Notes: generated from the letters alone by a model not told the origin. A stretch of DNA of 38,844 nt from an uncultured Lachnospiraceae bacterium (GCA_910577045.1 CAJTLB010000026.1:1-38844); one strand, 5' to 3'. Positions 8,051 to 16,718 are shown, counted from the stretch's first letter. Made by a program: numbers and translations.

Positions 8051-9832
8051 ATGCCAAATACAGACGAATATCAATATATTATTGAAACCTTAAAAGCCAA
8101 AAACCAAGACAAACAAAAATATTATATTTATCCTGTTACAAAAGAATCAGCTATTACAGATAAAAATGGGGTATGTTTAGAGGATAAACTTATAGATATT
8201 TTAGAAAGAATCAGCAAAATAGAAACTTTTTTAAAAGATAAGCCTATCCCAGAAGATACTAATGCTGGATTATATGATGAAAATAATAATTTAATTGCAT
8301 CTTGGGATACTCTTATAAATACCTACAATTTAGATATCCAAAAAGATTACCTTGATACAAATGATGATAACAGCTATTCCACAAGTAAAACTAGCCCATT
8401 TTATGTATTCCATAGAGCTTATCCAGAATTAGAAGCTGGCGTTAAATTAGTGATAGGGAACGATATTACCAGTATAGGGGATTCTGCATTTATGGGATGT
8501 AATTTATCTAACCTTAAAAATATTATTATCCCAAATAGTGTTACTAAAATTGGCAATCTCTGTTTTTATGGTAACACTAACTTAAATCGTATTACTATAG
8601 GTGAAAATGTAATAGAAATTGGGGTACGTGCTTTTTTTGATTGCGAAAATATAACAGAAATCCATATTCCAAACAGCGTAACCCATATTGGAGAAGCAGC
8701 TTTTTCTGTATGTAAAAATTTAACCGAAATCCATATTCCTGATAGTGTAACTAACATTGGCAATTTAGTATTTTCAGGTGATTCTAACCTTACATATGCT
8801 TATATTAGTAAAAATATAACAGAAATACCAACTAGGCTATTTAGTAACTGCCATAATTTAGAAACAGTTATTATGTCCGATCAAATAACAGCCATTCAAT
8901 CGGAGGCATTTATAAATAATTATAGCCTAATCAATATTACAATCCCTAATAGTGTCACAACTATAGAAAGTGCTGCTTTTGCCTATTGTACACGCCTTAA
9001 TGTCACTATTCCCAATACTATTACACATATGCCACCTAATACTTTTTCTGGTGTTGGCCACATTAACTATAATGGCCCATTAGAATTACTATATTATAAT
9101 GCCAAAAACGGATATGAAGAAAACAATTTTATTTATGAAGACAATACAAAGAAAAAATTATTAGCATATACTGCCTTAGACTCAACTATTACCATTCCTA
9201 ATACTGTAACAAGTATTGGCAATAATGTTTTTGAGCATCATCCAAATTTAAGTAAAATTATTATCCCAAATACTGTAACTAATATTGGGAATGGAACATT
9301 TGCATATTGTAATAAATTAACTAACATTACTATCCCTGATAGTGTTATAAACCTAGGCAATGGGGCATTTGAAGAATGTGAAAACTTAATATCTGTAACA
9401 CTACCTAAAAATATTACCTCATTATCTAGCACATTTTTTAATTGCAAAAAATTAACCTCTGTAACACTTCCATCTGGTATTACTGAATTATATGGCACTT
9501 TTAGTGGTTGTGAAAGTTTAACTATGATTCACTTGCCAAATACTATATCTTATTTAAGATCCAGTTTTTCTGGCTGTAAATCATTAACATCCATAACCAT
9601 TCCATCGAGTGTAACAAAAATTTATGATAAAGCTTTTTATAATTGTGATAATTTAGCTAATGTATATTTTCAAGGAACTACTGTGCCAGACTTTGAAGAA
9701 AAATGTTTCTATAAAACAAAGGGTGTTATAACCACTTTTTACTTTAAAAACCAATCTGTCTATAATGCTTTTACTACAGATTATTACAATCCCAATTTTA
9801 CTACAAAATCAACCAACTATAATTGGAACTAA
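8051..9832 (+). CDS. BspA-like leucine-rich-repeat tail fibre
   Basis: The 593-residue protein has an N-terminal adaptor (1-60) with the segment DKNGVCLEDKL (37-47), which recurs in the product at 11404. A linker follows, then a long array of LRR_5 (BspA-like) repeats from about residue 130 to 580. The repeat unit is about 23 residues, of the type IPNSVTxIGxxAFxxCxNLTxI. Two stretches (about 350-380 and 500-520) depart from the period. LRR_5 repeats are common in secreted adhesins of gut and oral bacteria and bind proteins or surfaces. Here there is no signal peptide or anchor, and the gene lies inside a phage baseplate operon, so a fibre carrying an adhesin-type tip is the best reading. A terminator-like hairpin follows at 9857-9890. 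The start is ATG 8051 behind GGAGG. Confidence 0.8.
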   Translation: MPNTDEYQYIIETLKAKNQDKQKYYIYPVTKESAITDKNGVCLEDKLIDILERISKIETFLKDKPIPEDTNAGLYDENNNLIASWDTLINTYNLDIQKDYLDTNDDNSYSTSKTSPFYVFHRAYPELEAGVKLVIGNDITSIGDSAFMGCNLSNLKNIIIPNSVTKIGNLCFYGNTNLNRITIGENVIEIGVRAFFDCENITEIHIPNSVTHIGEAAFSVCKNLTEIHIPDSVTNIGNLVFSGDSNLTYAYISKNITEIPTRLFSNCHNLETVIMSDQITAIQSEAFINNYSLINITIPNSVTTIESAAFAYCTRLNVTIPNTITHMPPNTFSGVGHINYNGPLELLYYNAKNGYEENNFIYEDNTKKKLLAYTALDSTITIPNTVTSIGNNVFEHHPNLSKIIIPNTVTNIGNGTFAYCNKLTNITIPDSVINLGNGAFEECENLISVTLPKNITSLSSTFFNCKKLTSVTLPSGITELYGTFSGCESLTMIHLPNTISYLRSSFSGCKSLTSITIPSSVTKIYDKAFYNCDNLANVYFQGTTVPDFEEKCFYKTKGVITTFYFKNQSVYNAFTTDYYNPNFTTKSTNYNWN

Positions 9833-9856
9833 TACTAATATATCATACCAATTACA

Positions 9857-9894
9857 AAAACGGCAATCCTATCGGTAGAATTGTCGTTTTATTT
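9857..9894 (+). terminator. Intrinsic terminator after the leucine-rich fibre gene
   Basis: AAAACGGCAAT (9857-9867) pairs with ATTGTCGTTTT (9880-9890): 11 pairs with one G-U and a 12-nt loop, followed by TTTTATTT. It splits the tail block into two transcription segments, or works as a partial terminator that lowers expression of the downstream fibres. No clear promoter is visible in the 40 nt before the next ribosome site. Confidence 0.65.
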
Positions 9895-9934
9895 ATCTTT
9901 CTACTAACGAAAAACAAAAAGGAAGGAAAACTAC

Positions 9935-11161
9935 ATGCCAAAAATAAAACTAGGAAAAGTCATTGGCCCACAAGGGCAATCCATATCACCCAGAGGGATA
10001 TATGATAATTCCACAACCTACCAAAAATTAGATTTAGTAACTTACCAAAATAGTTCTTATATTGCCCTACAAGAAACTGCTGGAAATCTGCCAACCAATA
10101 CTATGTTCTGGCAAATCTGCGCAGAAGGCATAGAAAACCAAAATATCTCTATCCCAAATGGCATTACTTATATTCATTTACAAGAAGAATCCGAGGAATT
10201 ACCTGAACTTCTCCCTATCAATGCGGATACTTTCCAAGGCAAACCCATTGATTATTTTGCAACCAAAGAATTTGTTGATAACCTAAATTTAAAACAATGG
10301 GATTATATTGTACCAAATAACCAAGCCATTATATTAAACCAAAATGAGGAAGCGAACGTTGGGCAGTTTACTATCTCAGTAGATCAGACAAGCCAAAAAC
10401 TATTAATAAAAAATGCTGATACTATTATGCTTCAAATTGGGACAGACGGCTTATCTTCTTTTTTCCATTCTATCAATATTGAAAATGGAAACTTAAACTT
10501 AAAAAATTCAAACAACCAAAAAATAGCCTTTAAAAATTTTGAGCTTCACCAAAACGGTATAGACAATCATTTAATTCTAAAAAATAGCAATAATGAACTT
10601 TTGTTACAATATACAAATTCCTGCTTTGAATTTCATAAATTAATAATATTAAAAAATGGAATCCAAATCCAATCACCATCTTCCCCTAACACACCCCCAT
10701 TTAATATAAAATATGTTGCTAACCCAGAAGGTATTTTAGAATTACGGTTTAGTAAAGAAACTTTATCAGGAGAAACAAATATTATTTCTTTTAGTGATAG
10801 CCAAATTTCTTTTAATGCAAAAACATTTATAACAAATGATTTTACAATAGCACCTAATAAAAAATTATACTTTAGCCATGCTGGCGTTATGCCATACATA
10901 TATACAGAAACATCTAGCGGCCATACACATTTTGGTGTGTTTTCCTCTACAAGTGGTTCTAATAATATCTATACCACTATGGATACACAAGGTAACTGGA
11001 CTTTTAAAAAACCTATTAAAGCACCCAATATTGCTACAACCATGGAATTACTTGAAGCCCAACAAGCAATTACGGAATTAGATTTACAAAATATTGAAAC
11101 ACAACAATATATTACAGACCTAGAATTACAAACTATCGAATTACAATTAAACAAAAAATAA
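9935..11161 (+). CDS. Phage tail fibre with carbohydrate-binding-like N-terminus
   Basis: The 408-residue product begins with MPKIKLGKVIGPQGQS and then a segment rich in aromatic and polar residues (GIYDNSTTYQKLDLVTYQNSSYIALQ). This segment resembles the small carbohydrate-binding modules (CBM5/12-like) at the start of many Firmicutes phage fibres. The middle (120-320) is beta-rich with repeated Asn, Ser and Leu, as in a fibre shaft. The last 45 residues are a heptad-like coiled coil (ELDLQNIETQQYITDLELQ) that could trimerise the fibre. The start ATG 9935 follows GGAAGG. The gene lies after the internal terminator and before the XkdX-like gene, so it may be expressed with the downstream fibre and not with BppU. 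A receptor-binding role is inferred; the ligand is unknown. Confidence 0.65.
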   Translation: MPKIKLGKVIGPQGQSISPRGIYDNSTTYQKLDLVTYQNSSYIALQETAGNLPTNTMFWQICAEGIENQNISIPNGITYIHLQEESEELPELLPINADTFQGKPIDYFATKEFVDNLNLKQWDYIVPNNQAIILNQNEEANVGQFTISVDQTSQKLLIKNADTIMLQIGTDGLSSFFHSINIENGNLNLKNSNNQKIAFKNFELHQNGIDNHLILKNSNNELLLQYTNSCFEFHKLIILKNGIQIQSPSSPNTPPFNIKYVANPEGILELRFSKETLSGETNIISFSDSQISFNAKTFITNDFTIAPNKKLYFSHAGVMPYIYTETSSGHTHFGVFSSTSGSNNIYTTMDTQGNWTFKKPIKAPNIATTMELLEAQQAITELDLQNIETQQYITDLELQTIELQLNKK

Positions 11162-11240
11162 GGATAATTATTGTAATTGAATATCGCACCATATATTTTG
11201 ATGCAGCAATCATTAAAACTTTAAAAGGAGCAAACACAAT

Positions 11241-11414
11241 ATGATAACAAATAAAAAAACAGCCACTATAAAAGAACGATATTCTAAGGGCTATATCACT
11301 AATGCACAATTAATTCGATACTTAGAACTTGGTGTAATTACTCAAGAGGAATATCAAAACATTCAAAATAATGTACCTGTTATTTTAGAAGAAAATAAAG
11401 AAAATGGTGAATAA
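11241..11414 (+). CDS. XkdX-like small phage tail protein
   Basis: The 57-residue product has the XkdX pattern: a basic start, YSKGYITNAQLIRYLELG and VITQEEYQNI, then an acidic tail. XkdX proteins sit near the end of tail operons in PBSX-like and siphophages. Their function is not established, and they often precede holin and endolysin genes. The start is ATG 11241 behind AAAGGAG (8-nt spacing). The frame ends 11 nt inside the next gene if that gene starts at 11404, or 1 nt before its alternative start at 11416. The pattern match is good despite the small size. Confidence 0.8.
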   Translation: MITNKKTATIKERYSKGYITNAQLIRYLELGVITQEEYQNIQNNVPVILEENKENGE

Positions 11415-12534
11415 AATGGATAAAAAGAAACAAATTATAGATTTACCGGGAACCCGGTGTGACACTTTATGGGCTATTGTAGAATCTGGTAGAAACGATG
11501 ATGGAATAGAATGGGAAAAAAGGCAAAGGACTGCCCCTAAAACATTTGAAAGCTGTATTTTTGATAAGAATGGCATATGCCTTGATACCAAACTTACTGC
11601 TATGCAGGAACAAATCAATGAAGCTGCATCTGCTATTCATGAAATAAACACATCCCCAAGCAACCCCAATTTACTAATAAACCCTAATTTTAAAATAAAT
11701 CAAAGAGGAAAAGAAACATATTCTATCCATGATCTAGAAAGAAGTTTATTTTATACTATGGACAGGTGGGCATTAGAATACAATTATTTAGATGGAAAAG
11801 AAAATCTAGATATTTCCATTATAACAGCACCTTTATCGGGAACAACCTTTTTAGTAAACAAAGCTGCCTCCTTTGTCAATTTCTATCAAGCTATAAAAAT
11901 GGATGAAATGGACTTAAGGGGGAAAACAGTAACTTTTTCTTTTTCTATAGGGGAATGTAGCGGGCACAAAGGATTTTTTATACAAACATATTATAATAAT
12001 ACTTATAATGTAATCGCAGAAGGGACAATAACAGAAGAAAATAAAATATACACTTGTATGGTAACAATCCCTCCAAATAATATAGACTTTATAAAATTTG
12101 GTTTTAATTGTAACGGGCTAGGGCTACAAGGAGCTCTAAATATCAATTGGGCAAAATTAGAATTAGGCAGCTACACAACCCCATTTATCCCGCCTGATCC
12201 CACTATAGAATTACTGAAATGTCAAAGATATTATATCCAAACAAAAAGTTCCCAATTAATAGGAATTATTCCGCCTACAGAAAAAAATGTTACTCTTCTT
12301 TATAATTTTCCTGTTATAATGCGGGCAACGCCAACTATAAATATACCAGAAAATACTATTTTATCTTTCTATTATCCTATGGACGGCACATTTTCTGTAA
12401 ATGACCTAAGTGCAATCTTTATTTCTAATAGTTCTGTTGCCCTAAGGACATATACAAAATCTCCACTATTGGGGCAAGCAGGAAAGACTTGTTATATAGA
12501 ATCTGCTATTGGATTTGACGCAGAAATCTATTAA
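11404..12534 (+). CDS. Phage tail fibre / carbohydrate-binding receptor protein
   Basis: The 376-residue product carries an N-terminal adaptor with DKNGICLDTKL (54-64), close to that of the leucine-rich fibre at 8051. From about 88 on it has the signature of phage structural proteins with a jelly-roll binding domain: NLLINPNFKINQRG, then FYTMDRWALEY, a beta-rich body with GLQGALNINWAKLELG, and CQRYY near residue 270. This pattern is common in fibres and appendages that bind surface sugars. ATG 11404 overlaps the XkdX-like gene by 11 nt; an in-frame ATG at 11416 is equally possible, and neither has a clear ribosome site, which suggests coupling. A terminator lies 65 nt after its stop. The receptor-binding role is inferred. 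Confidence 0.7.
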   Translation: MVNKMDKKKQIIDLPGTRCDTLWAIVESGRNDDGIEWEKRQRTAPKTFESCIFDKNGICLDTKLTAMQEQINEAASAIHEINTSPSNPNLLINPNFKINQRGKETYSIHDLERSLFYTMDRWALEYNYLDGKENLDISIITAPLSGTTFLVNKAASFVNFYQAIKMDEMDLRGKTVTFSFSIGECSGHKGFFIQTYYNNTYNVIAEGTITEENKIYTCMVTIPPNNIDFIKFGFNCNGLGLQGALNINWAKLELGSYTTPFIPPDPTIELLKCQRYYIQTKSSQLIGIIPPTEKNVTLLYNFPVIMRATPTINIPENTILSFYYPMDGTFSVNDLSAIFISNSSVALRTYTKSPLLGQAGKTCYIESAIGFDAEIY

Positions 12535-12598
12535 AGCTTCTCCCTTATTTCTTCTAAAATCTTTTTTTCTCCTATTGTCAACTTATTCTACCAAAATA

Positions 12599-12649
12599 AA
12601 AAAGCTGTTGCAAAAGTAAACAAACCTTCTTTTGCAATAGCCTTTTCTA
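12599..12649 (+). terminator. Terminator between the last fibre gene and the endolysin gene
   Basis: AAAAGCTGTTGCAAAAG (12600-12616) pairs with CTTTTGCAATAGCCTTTT (12629-12646) with one G-U near the base, followed by a T-rich tract. It ends the tail operon. The rest of the 234-nt gap (12535-12768) is AT-rich; I find no holin frame and no convincing promoter in it. The endolysin may therefore rely on readthrough or on a weak promoter. Confidence 0.65.
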
Positions 12650-12768
12650 TCTAATTTTATATCACAAATAATAGAAATATCAGGAATTACAAGCTTATTA
12701 TTTTCAATCCATTTATATTTTACACTAACTAAAAAATTTAAAAACTCTAATAAAAAAGGACAATAAAA

Positions 12769-14256
12769 ATGATTCGATTTGATCTTATACTCCATGCGCA
12801 ATCTAAAGTTTTGCATATTACTGGCCCTGAAATCATTTCTGCTTATAATCAATATGCTTCTGTTTCTCTTCCTCTCTCTTCCCCATGGTGCGCTGCTGCC
12901 ATTAGTGTAATTATGCGGGAAATGGATATTCCAACTACAGTTCTCCCTAATTTCCATAGTTGTACACAATTTATGAATTGGGCAAAACAACATTATATCT
13001 GGCACGAACCTAATGAAAAAAACTTTATTCCTCTCCCATCGGATCTTCTTTTTTTTGATTGGGATCACTCTGGTGATGCAGACCATATTGGCATTATTAC
13101 TGGCTTTGATGGAAAATCAATCTATACTATTGAAGGCAATGCCAATAACCAATGTAAGCAAAAAGAATATCATATAACCAATCCCCAAATTAAAGGTTAT
13201 ATTAGGCCCAACTATCCAAGAAAAAATTATGCTGGGATCGATATAAGCACTTTCCAAAAATCAGTAAATTATAACCTAATTAATTCTTGTAACATTGATT
13301 TTATTATCCTCCGTTCCTCTATGACCTACCAAAAAAGCCATAAACAGGATATCGATGCAATGTTAAATAAACATTATATGGGAATTTCCAATTTAGATAT
13401 ACCAATTGGTTATTATCATTATAGTGTTGCCACTACAGAAGAACTAGCCACTGCAGAAGCAAATTATATGATAAAATGCCTAAAAAATAAAAGAGTAGAC
13501 CTGCCTTTATTTATGGATATAGAAGACGTGCAACTAAAATCTTTAGGTAAAGACAAACTAATGCAGGTTATTCAAACTTTCCAGCATATTATTGAAAAAC
13601 AAGGCTATACTTTTGGTTTATATACAGGAAAACAATTTACAGATAATAACTTAATAGATATGGCATGGATAAAACAGAACCAAATCCCTCTCTGGTATGC
13701 CCAATATTATACTTCCATTACCAGTGCTTATTTATCAGATATTGATATATGGCAATTTAATTCTGGCGGAAATTTGGCAGATTATAAGATAAGGTTTCCA
13801 TTTATTGGACAATCTGGCATTGACGTCAATATTAGTTATGTAGCCCCAAAAGAATTATACAATAAAAAAGAAACCCTTTTTTCTATTCCGCCAGGTTGGT
13901 TTCAAAAATCTGGAAAATGGTATTATAAAAAAACAAACTCCACAATGGCAAAAAATGAATGGCTTGAAATTAAAGGGCACTGGTATCGGTTTAATGAAGA
14001 AGGCGTTGCCTTAAAAGGCTGGTACCAAGATACCAATAACCATCTTTGGTTTTATCTAAATGAAACTAAAAGCCCAGAATTCCCAGAATGTGCTATGCAG
14101 ACTGGCTGGAAAGAAATTATATATAATGGCATAAAATCATGGTATTATTTTGAAACAGAACCAGGAAAAGAAAAAGGGCATATGTATTCAAATCAATCTT
14201 TCCTTAGTAAAGATGGCAATTGGTACTCTTTTGGGGCAGATGGACGGATGGAATAA
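12769..14256 (+). CDS. Endolysin: CHAP + GH25 muramidase + choline-binding repeats
   Basis: This 495-residue modular lysin has three parts. An N-terminal CHAP-like domain (1-150) shows catalytic Cys41 in PWCAAAI, His106 in GDADHIGII and Glu122 in YTIEGN. A GH25 muramidase domain (156-356) has AGIDIST (Asp158), IGYYHYS, FMDIED (Asp250, Glu252), LWYAQY and IDIWQFNS. The C-terminal 120 residues hold choline-binding-type repeats (GWFQKSGKWYY, WLEIKGHWYRF, GWYQDTNNHLWFY, SKDGNWYSFG). The enzyme would cut both peptide and glycan bonds of peptidoglycan. There is no signal peptide, so a holin is expected, yet none is nearby. The start ATG follows AAAGGA. The gene ends 52 nt from the end of rlmN, in convergent orientation. 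All catalytic residues are intact, so it is probably functional. Confidence 0.9.
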   Translation: MIRFDLILHAQSKVLHITGPEIISAYNQYASVSLPLSSPWCAAAISVIMREMDIPTTVLPNFHSCTQFMNWAKQHYIWHEPNEKNFIPLPSDLLFFDWDHSGDADHIGIITGFDGKSIYTIEGNANNQCKQKEYHITNPQIKGYIRPNYPRKNYAGIDISTFQKSVNYNLINSCNIDFIILRSSMTYQKSHKQDIDAMLNKHYMGISNLDIPIGYYHYSVATTEELATAEANYMIKCLKNKRVDLPLFMDIEDVQLKSLGKDKLMQVIQTFQHIIEKQGYTFGLYTGKQFTDNNLIDMAWIKQNQIPLWYAQYYTSITSAYLSDIDIWQFNSGGNLADYKIRFPFIGQSGIDVNISYVAPKELYNKKETLFSIPPGWFQKSGKWYYKKTNSTMAKNEWLEIKGHWYRFNEEGVALKGWYQDTNNHLWFYLNETKSPEFPECAMQTGWKEIIYNGIKSWYYFETEPGKEKGHMYSNQSFLSKDGNWYSFGADGRME

Positions 14257-14308
14257 ATTCATGCTTTATCTTTTGTTATATAATACCTTTTTCCACTCTC
14301 CTTTTTCC

Positions 14309-15349
14309 CTATACCTTTTGTTTTCCCATAAAACTTCTTCTTAATTGCCCGCAAGCCCCTTCTATATCCCTTCCCATTTCCCTCCTTACTGTCACATTTA
14401 CCCCATACTGTTCTAATTTCTTTTTAAACTGGAGGATTTCTTTATTTTGGGATTCTTTAAATTCTCTCTCTTTTATTGGATTTACTGGAATTAAATTCAC
14501 ATGGCAATTGATATGGCGGATTTTTTTTGCCAGCTCTTCTGCTGCCTCCTCACTGTCATTTACCCCTTGTACTAAGCTATATTCAAAAGTAATGCGCCTT
14601 CCTGTTTTCTTAAAAAAATATTGGCATGCCTCTAAAACTTCTTCTATCCCATAACGGTTTGCAATTGGCATAAGCGTTTTCCTAATCGTGTCATTAGGTG
14701 CATGCAAAGAAAGTGCCAATGTAACCTGCAACCCTTCTTCTGCAAATCTTTTAATTTCAGGAACCAGCCCAGAAGTAGAAATTGTAATATTCCTCTGGCT
14801 AATATGCAGCCCATCCTCGTCAGACAACATATGGATAAATTTTACTATATTTTCATAATTATCCATTGGCTCCCCGCTTCCCATTACCACTACATGCCCT
14901 ACTCTTTCTTTAGACAATTCTTGTATTTGGTATACCTGCCCTAACATTTCAGATACAGCCAAAGATCGCTCTAACCCATCTATGGTAGAAGCACAAAAAC
15001 GGCAGCCCATGCGGCAGCCTACTTGTGAGGAAATACAGACAGAATTCCCATAGTGGTATTTCATACATACACTTTCAATTATATTTTTATCATATAATTC
15101 AAATAAATATTTTTTTGTGCCATCTAACTTTGACTCTAACTGTTTTATAGGCTGTAATGTAAGAATTTGATATTCCTTTGCAAGTTTTTCCCTAAGCCCC
15201 TTTGGCAAATTTGTCATTTCTTCAAAACTCTTTGCCTGCTTTTCATGCAGCCAACTATAAATCTGTTTTGCCCGGAACGTTTTTTCACCAATTGCTGCTA
15301 ATTCTGCTTCCAACTCTTTTTTTGTATATGATTTAATATCCTTTTCCAT
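14309..15349 (-). CDS. rlmN: Dual-specificity 23S rRNA/tRNA methyltransferase RlmN (radical SAM)
   Basis: The product has 346 residues, the usual length. It is a cytoplasmic radical-SAM enzyme that methylates C2 of adenine 2503 in 23S rRNA and, in some bacteria, A37 of tRNAs. The cluster ligands Cys112, Cys116 and Cys119 lie in GCRMGCRFC. The two conserved cysteines, Cys105 (NSVCISSQ) and Cys333 (EGACGQL), are both present. The frame is complete and overlaps the end of rsmB by 17 nt, so it is the last gene of the ftsK operon. In most Firmicutes prpC-prkC-rsgA-rpe follow rlmN. Here the gene ends 52 nt from the phage endolysin, and I see no strong terminator hairpin in that gap. Confidence 0.95.
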   Translation of the reverse strand: MEKDIKSYTKKELEAELAAIGEKTFRAKQIYSWLHEKQAKSFEEMTNLPKGLREKLAKEYQILTLQPIKQLESKLDGTKKYLFELYDKNIIESVCMKYHYGNSVCISSQVGCRMGCRFCASTIDGLERSLAVSEMLGQVYQIQELSKERVGHVVVMGSGEPMDNYENIVKFIHMLSDEDGLHISQRNITISTSGLVPEIKRFAEEGLQVTLALSLHAPNDTIRKTLMPIANRYGIEEVLEACQYFFKKTGRRITFEYSLVQGVNDSEEAAEELAKKIRHINCHVNLIPVNPIKEREFKESQNKEILQFKKKLEQYGVNVTVRREMGRDIEGACGQLRRSFMGKQKV

Positions 15350-16718
15350 CTGTTTTCCTTTTTAATCGTGCTATAAAAAAGCCATCTGTCTGATATATCC
15401 CTGGAAGAAAGGTAAGATATCCTTTTTTCGCTGTTTTTTCTGCTTCTTCTAATAAAGAATTTTTAAAACTATCCGGCAAGAATGGCAATATATCTTCTGC
15501 CTCAAAAGGCAGGTTTTGTTGTATCCATTCAACCTGTTCTTGGTTTTCTTCTGGGTTTAATGTACATGTACTATAGATAAGGTATCCTCCTGGTTTTACA
15601 TAACGGCTTACCACCTCTAAAATCTTCCTTTGTAAAGCTGCCAGCTCTTTACAGTTTTCTTCTGTAATTTTATATTTAATATCATTTTTCCTGCCCATTA
15701 CCCCTAACCCAGAACAGGGCAGATCTGCTAATACAATATCTGCTTTTCCTTGCCATATTGGATCTAGCTTTGTGGCATCCCACACTTTTGTTTTTATATT
15801 AGAAAGCTTTGTACGGGCTATATTCTCCTCTATTAACCCTACTTTATATGCGCTGATATCCCTTGCTTCTACATATCCTGTCCCATGTAAAAGTTCTGCT
15901 AAATGAAGGCTTTTCCCGCCTGGTGCTGCACAAACATCCAGAATTTGGTTCCCTTTTGTTACACCAGACACTTCCGCTACCATCATAGAAGCTATATCCT
16001 GTACACTAATATAACCTTCTATAAATGCTGTTACATTATCCAAATAATCATAGCTAGACAATAAAAAAGCATAGGGTAAAACGCCACTCTCCTCTACGAT
16101 TACCTGCTCTTTCTGCAACATTTCTTTTATTTTTTCCTTTGGGGCCCTGTCAAAGTTAAACCGTACTGTAGTTTTTCTCTCTTCCAAAAATGCTGCCAAT
16201 ATTTTCTCTGTTTGTTTTTCCCCATAAGCCTTCTTCCACTTTTCTACAATCCATTCTGGCATCGAATAGCGGACAGAAAGGCTTATTTTTTCTGGAAGCA
16301 AAACGTTATTTTTTTCTCTGGCAACACTCCTTAGCACCCCATTGACAAAACCTTTTAAAGTAGAAAACCCTTTCCTTTCTGCAAGCCGCACTGCTTCGTT
16401 ACAAGCGGCACTATCTGGCACACTGTCCATATATAAAAGCTGGTATACTCCCATGCGGAGTATAATACGGATAACCGGCTTCATTTTTTTTACTGGCACA
16501 TTAGAATAGCAAGATAACACATAATCTAAAGTAATTAGCCGTTCTAATGTGCCTTCTGTCAGCCTTGTAAAAAATGCCCTATCTTTTTTTTCTAAATATT
16601 GGTATTTCTTTAAAGCATTTGAAATTACTAAATGGCTAAAAGCCCCTTGCTCTAAAATAAGAAGAAGGGCTTCTAGTGATATTTCGCGTATATTTACCCT
16701 GCCTCCATTAGTCGTCAT
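15333..16718 (-). CDS. rsmB: 16S rRNA (cytosine-967-C5) methyltransferase RsmB
   Basis: The 461-residue enzyme starts at ATG 16718 behind GGAGG (5 nt); a TTG four codons earlier lies within that ribosome site and is less likely. An N-terminal NusB-like RNA-binding domain (about 1-135) precedes a Rossmann methyltransferase domain. That domain has the SAM-binding motif DVCAAPGGKS, the ADLPCSGLG motif and the catalytic TC pair in YSTCTLNPEEN. It methylates C967 of 16S rRNA in the cytoplasm. The start overlaps the yugP stop by 11 nt and its end overlaps rlmN, so the three genes are translationally coupled. Length and motif set are normal for the family. Confidence 0.94.
   Translation of the reverse strand: MTTNGGRVNIREISLEALLLILEQGAFSHLVISNALKKYQYLEKKDRAFFTRLTEGTLERLITLDYVLSCYSNVPVKKMKPVIRIILRMGVYQLLYMDSVPDSAACNEAVRLAERKGFSTLKGFVNGVLRSVAREKNNVLLPEKISLSVRYSMPEWIVEKWKKAYGEKQTEKILAAFLEERKTTVRFNFDRAPKEKIKEMLQKEQVIVEESGVLPYAFLLSSYDYLDNVTAFIEGYISVQDIASMMVAEVSGVTKGNQILDVCAAPGGKSLHLAELLHGTGYVEARDISAYKVGLIEENIARTKLSNIKTKVWDATKLDPIWQGKADIVLADLPCSGLGVMGRKNDIKYKITEENCKELAALQRKILEVVSRYVKPGGYLIYSTCTLNPEENQEQVEWIQQNLPFEAEDILPFLPDSFKNSLLEEAEKTAKKGYLTFLPGIYQTDGFFIARLKRKTDGKGY

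Noticed and set aside
7113..12534. Possible diversity-generating retroelement targeting a fibre gene
   Set aside because: No reverse transcriptase frame, no template/variable repeat pair and no adenine-biased differences were seen.
12535..12768. Holin gene between the last fibre and the endolysin
   Set aside because: The gap holds a terminator and AT-rich DNA, but no start codon with a ribosome site followed by a hydrophobic frame.
12583..13086. 167-codon minus-strand frame over the start of the endolysin
   Set aside because: It is the reverse strand of the CHAP domain and the terminator, with biased composition and no family pattern.
14220..14654. 144-codon plus-strand frame over the rlmN end
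   Set aside because: It is antisense to conserved RlmN sequence including the Cys333 region; no ribosome site or recognisable product.
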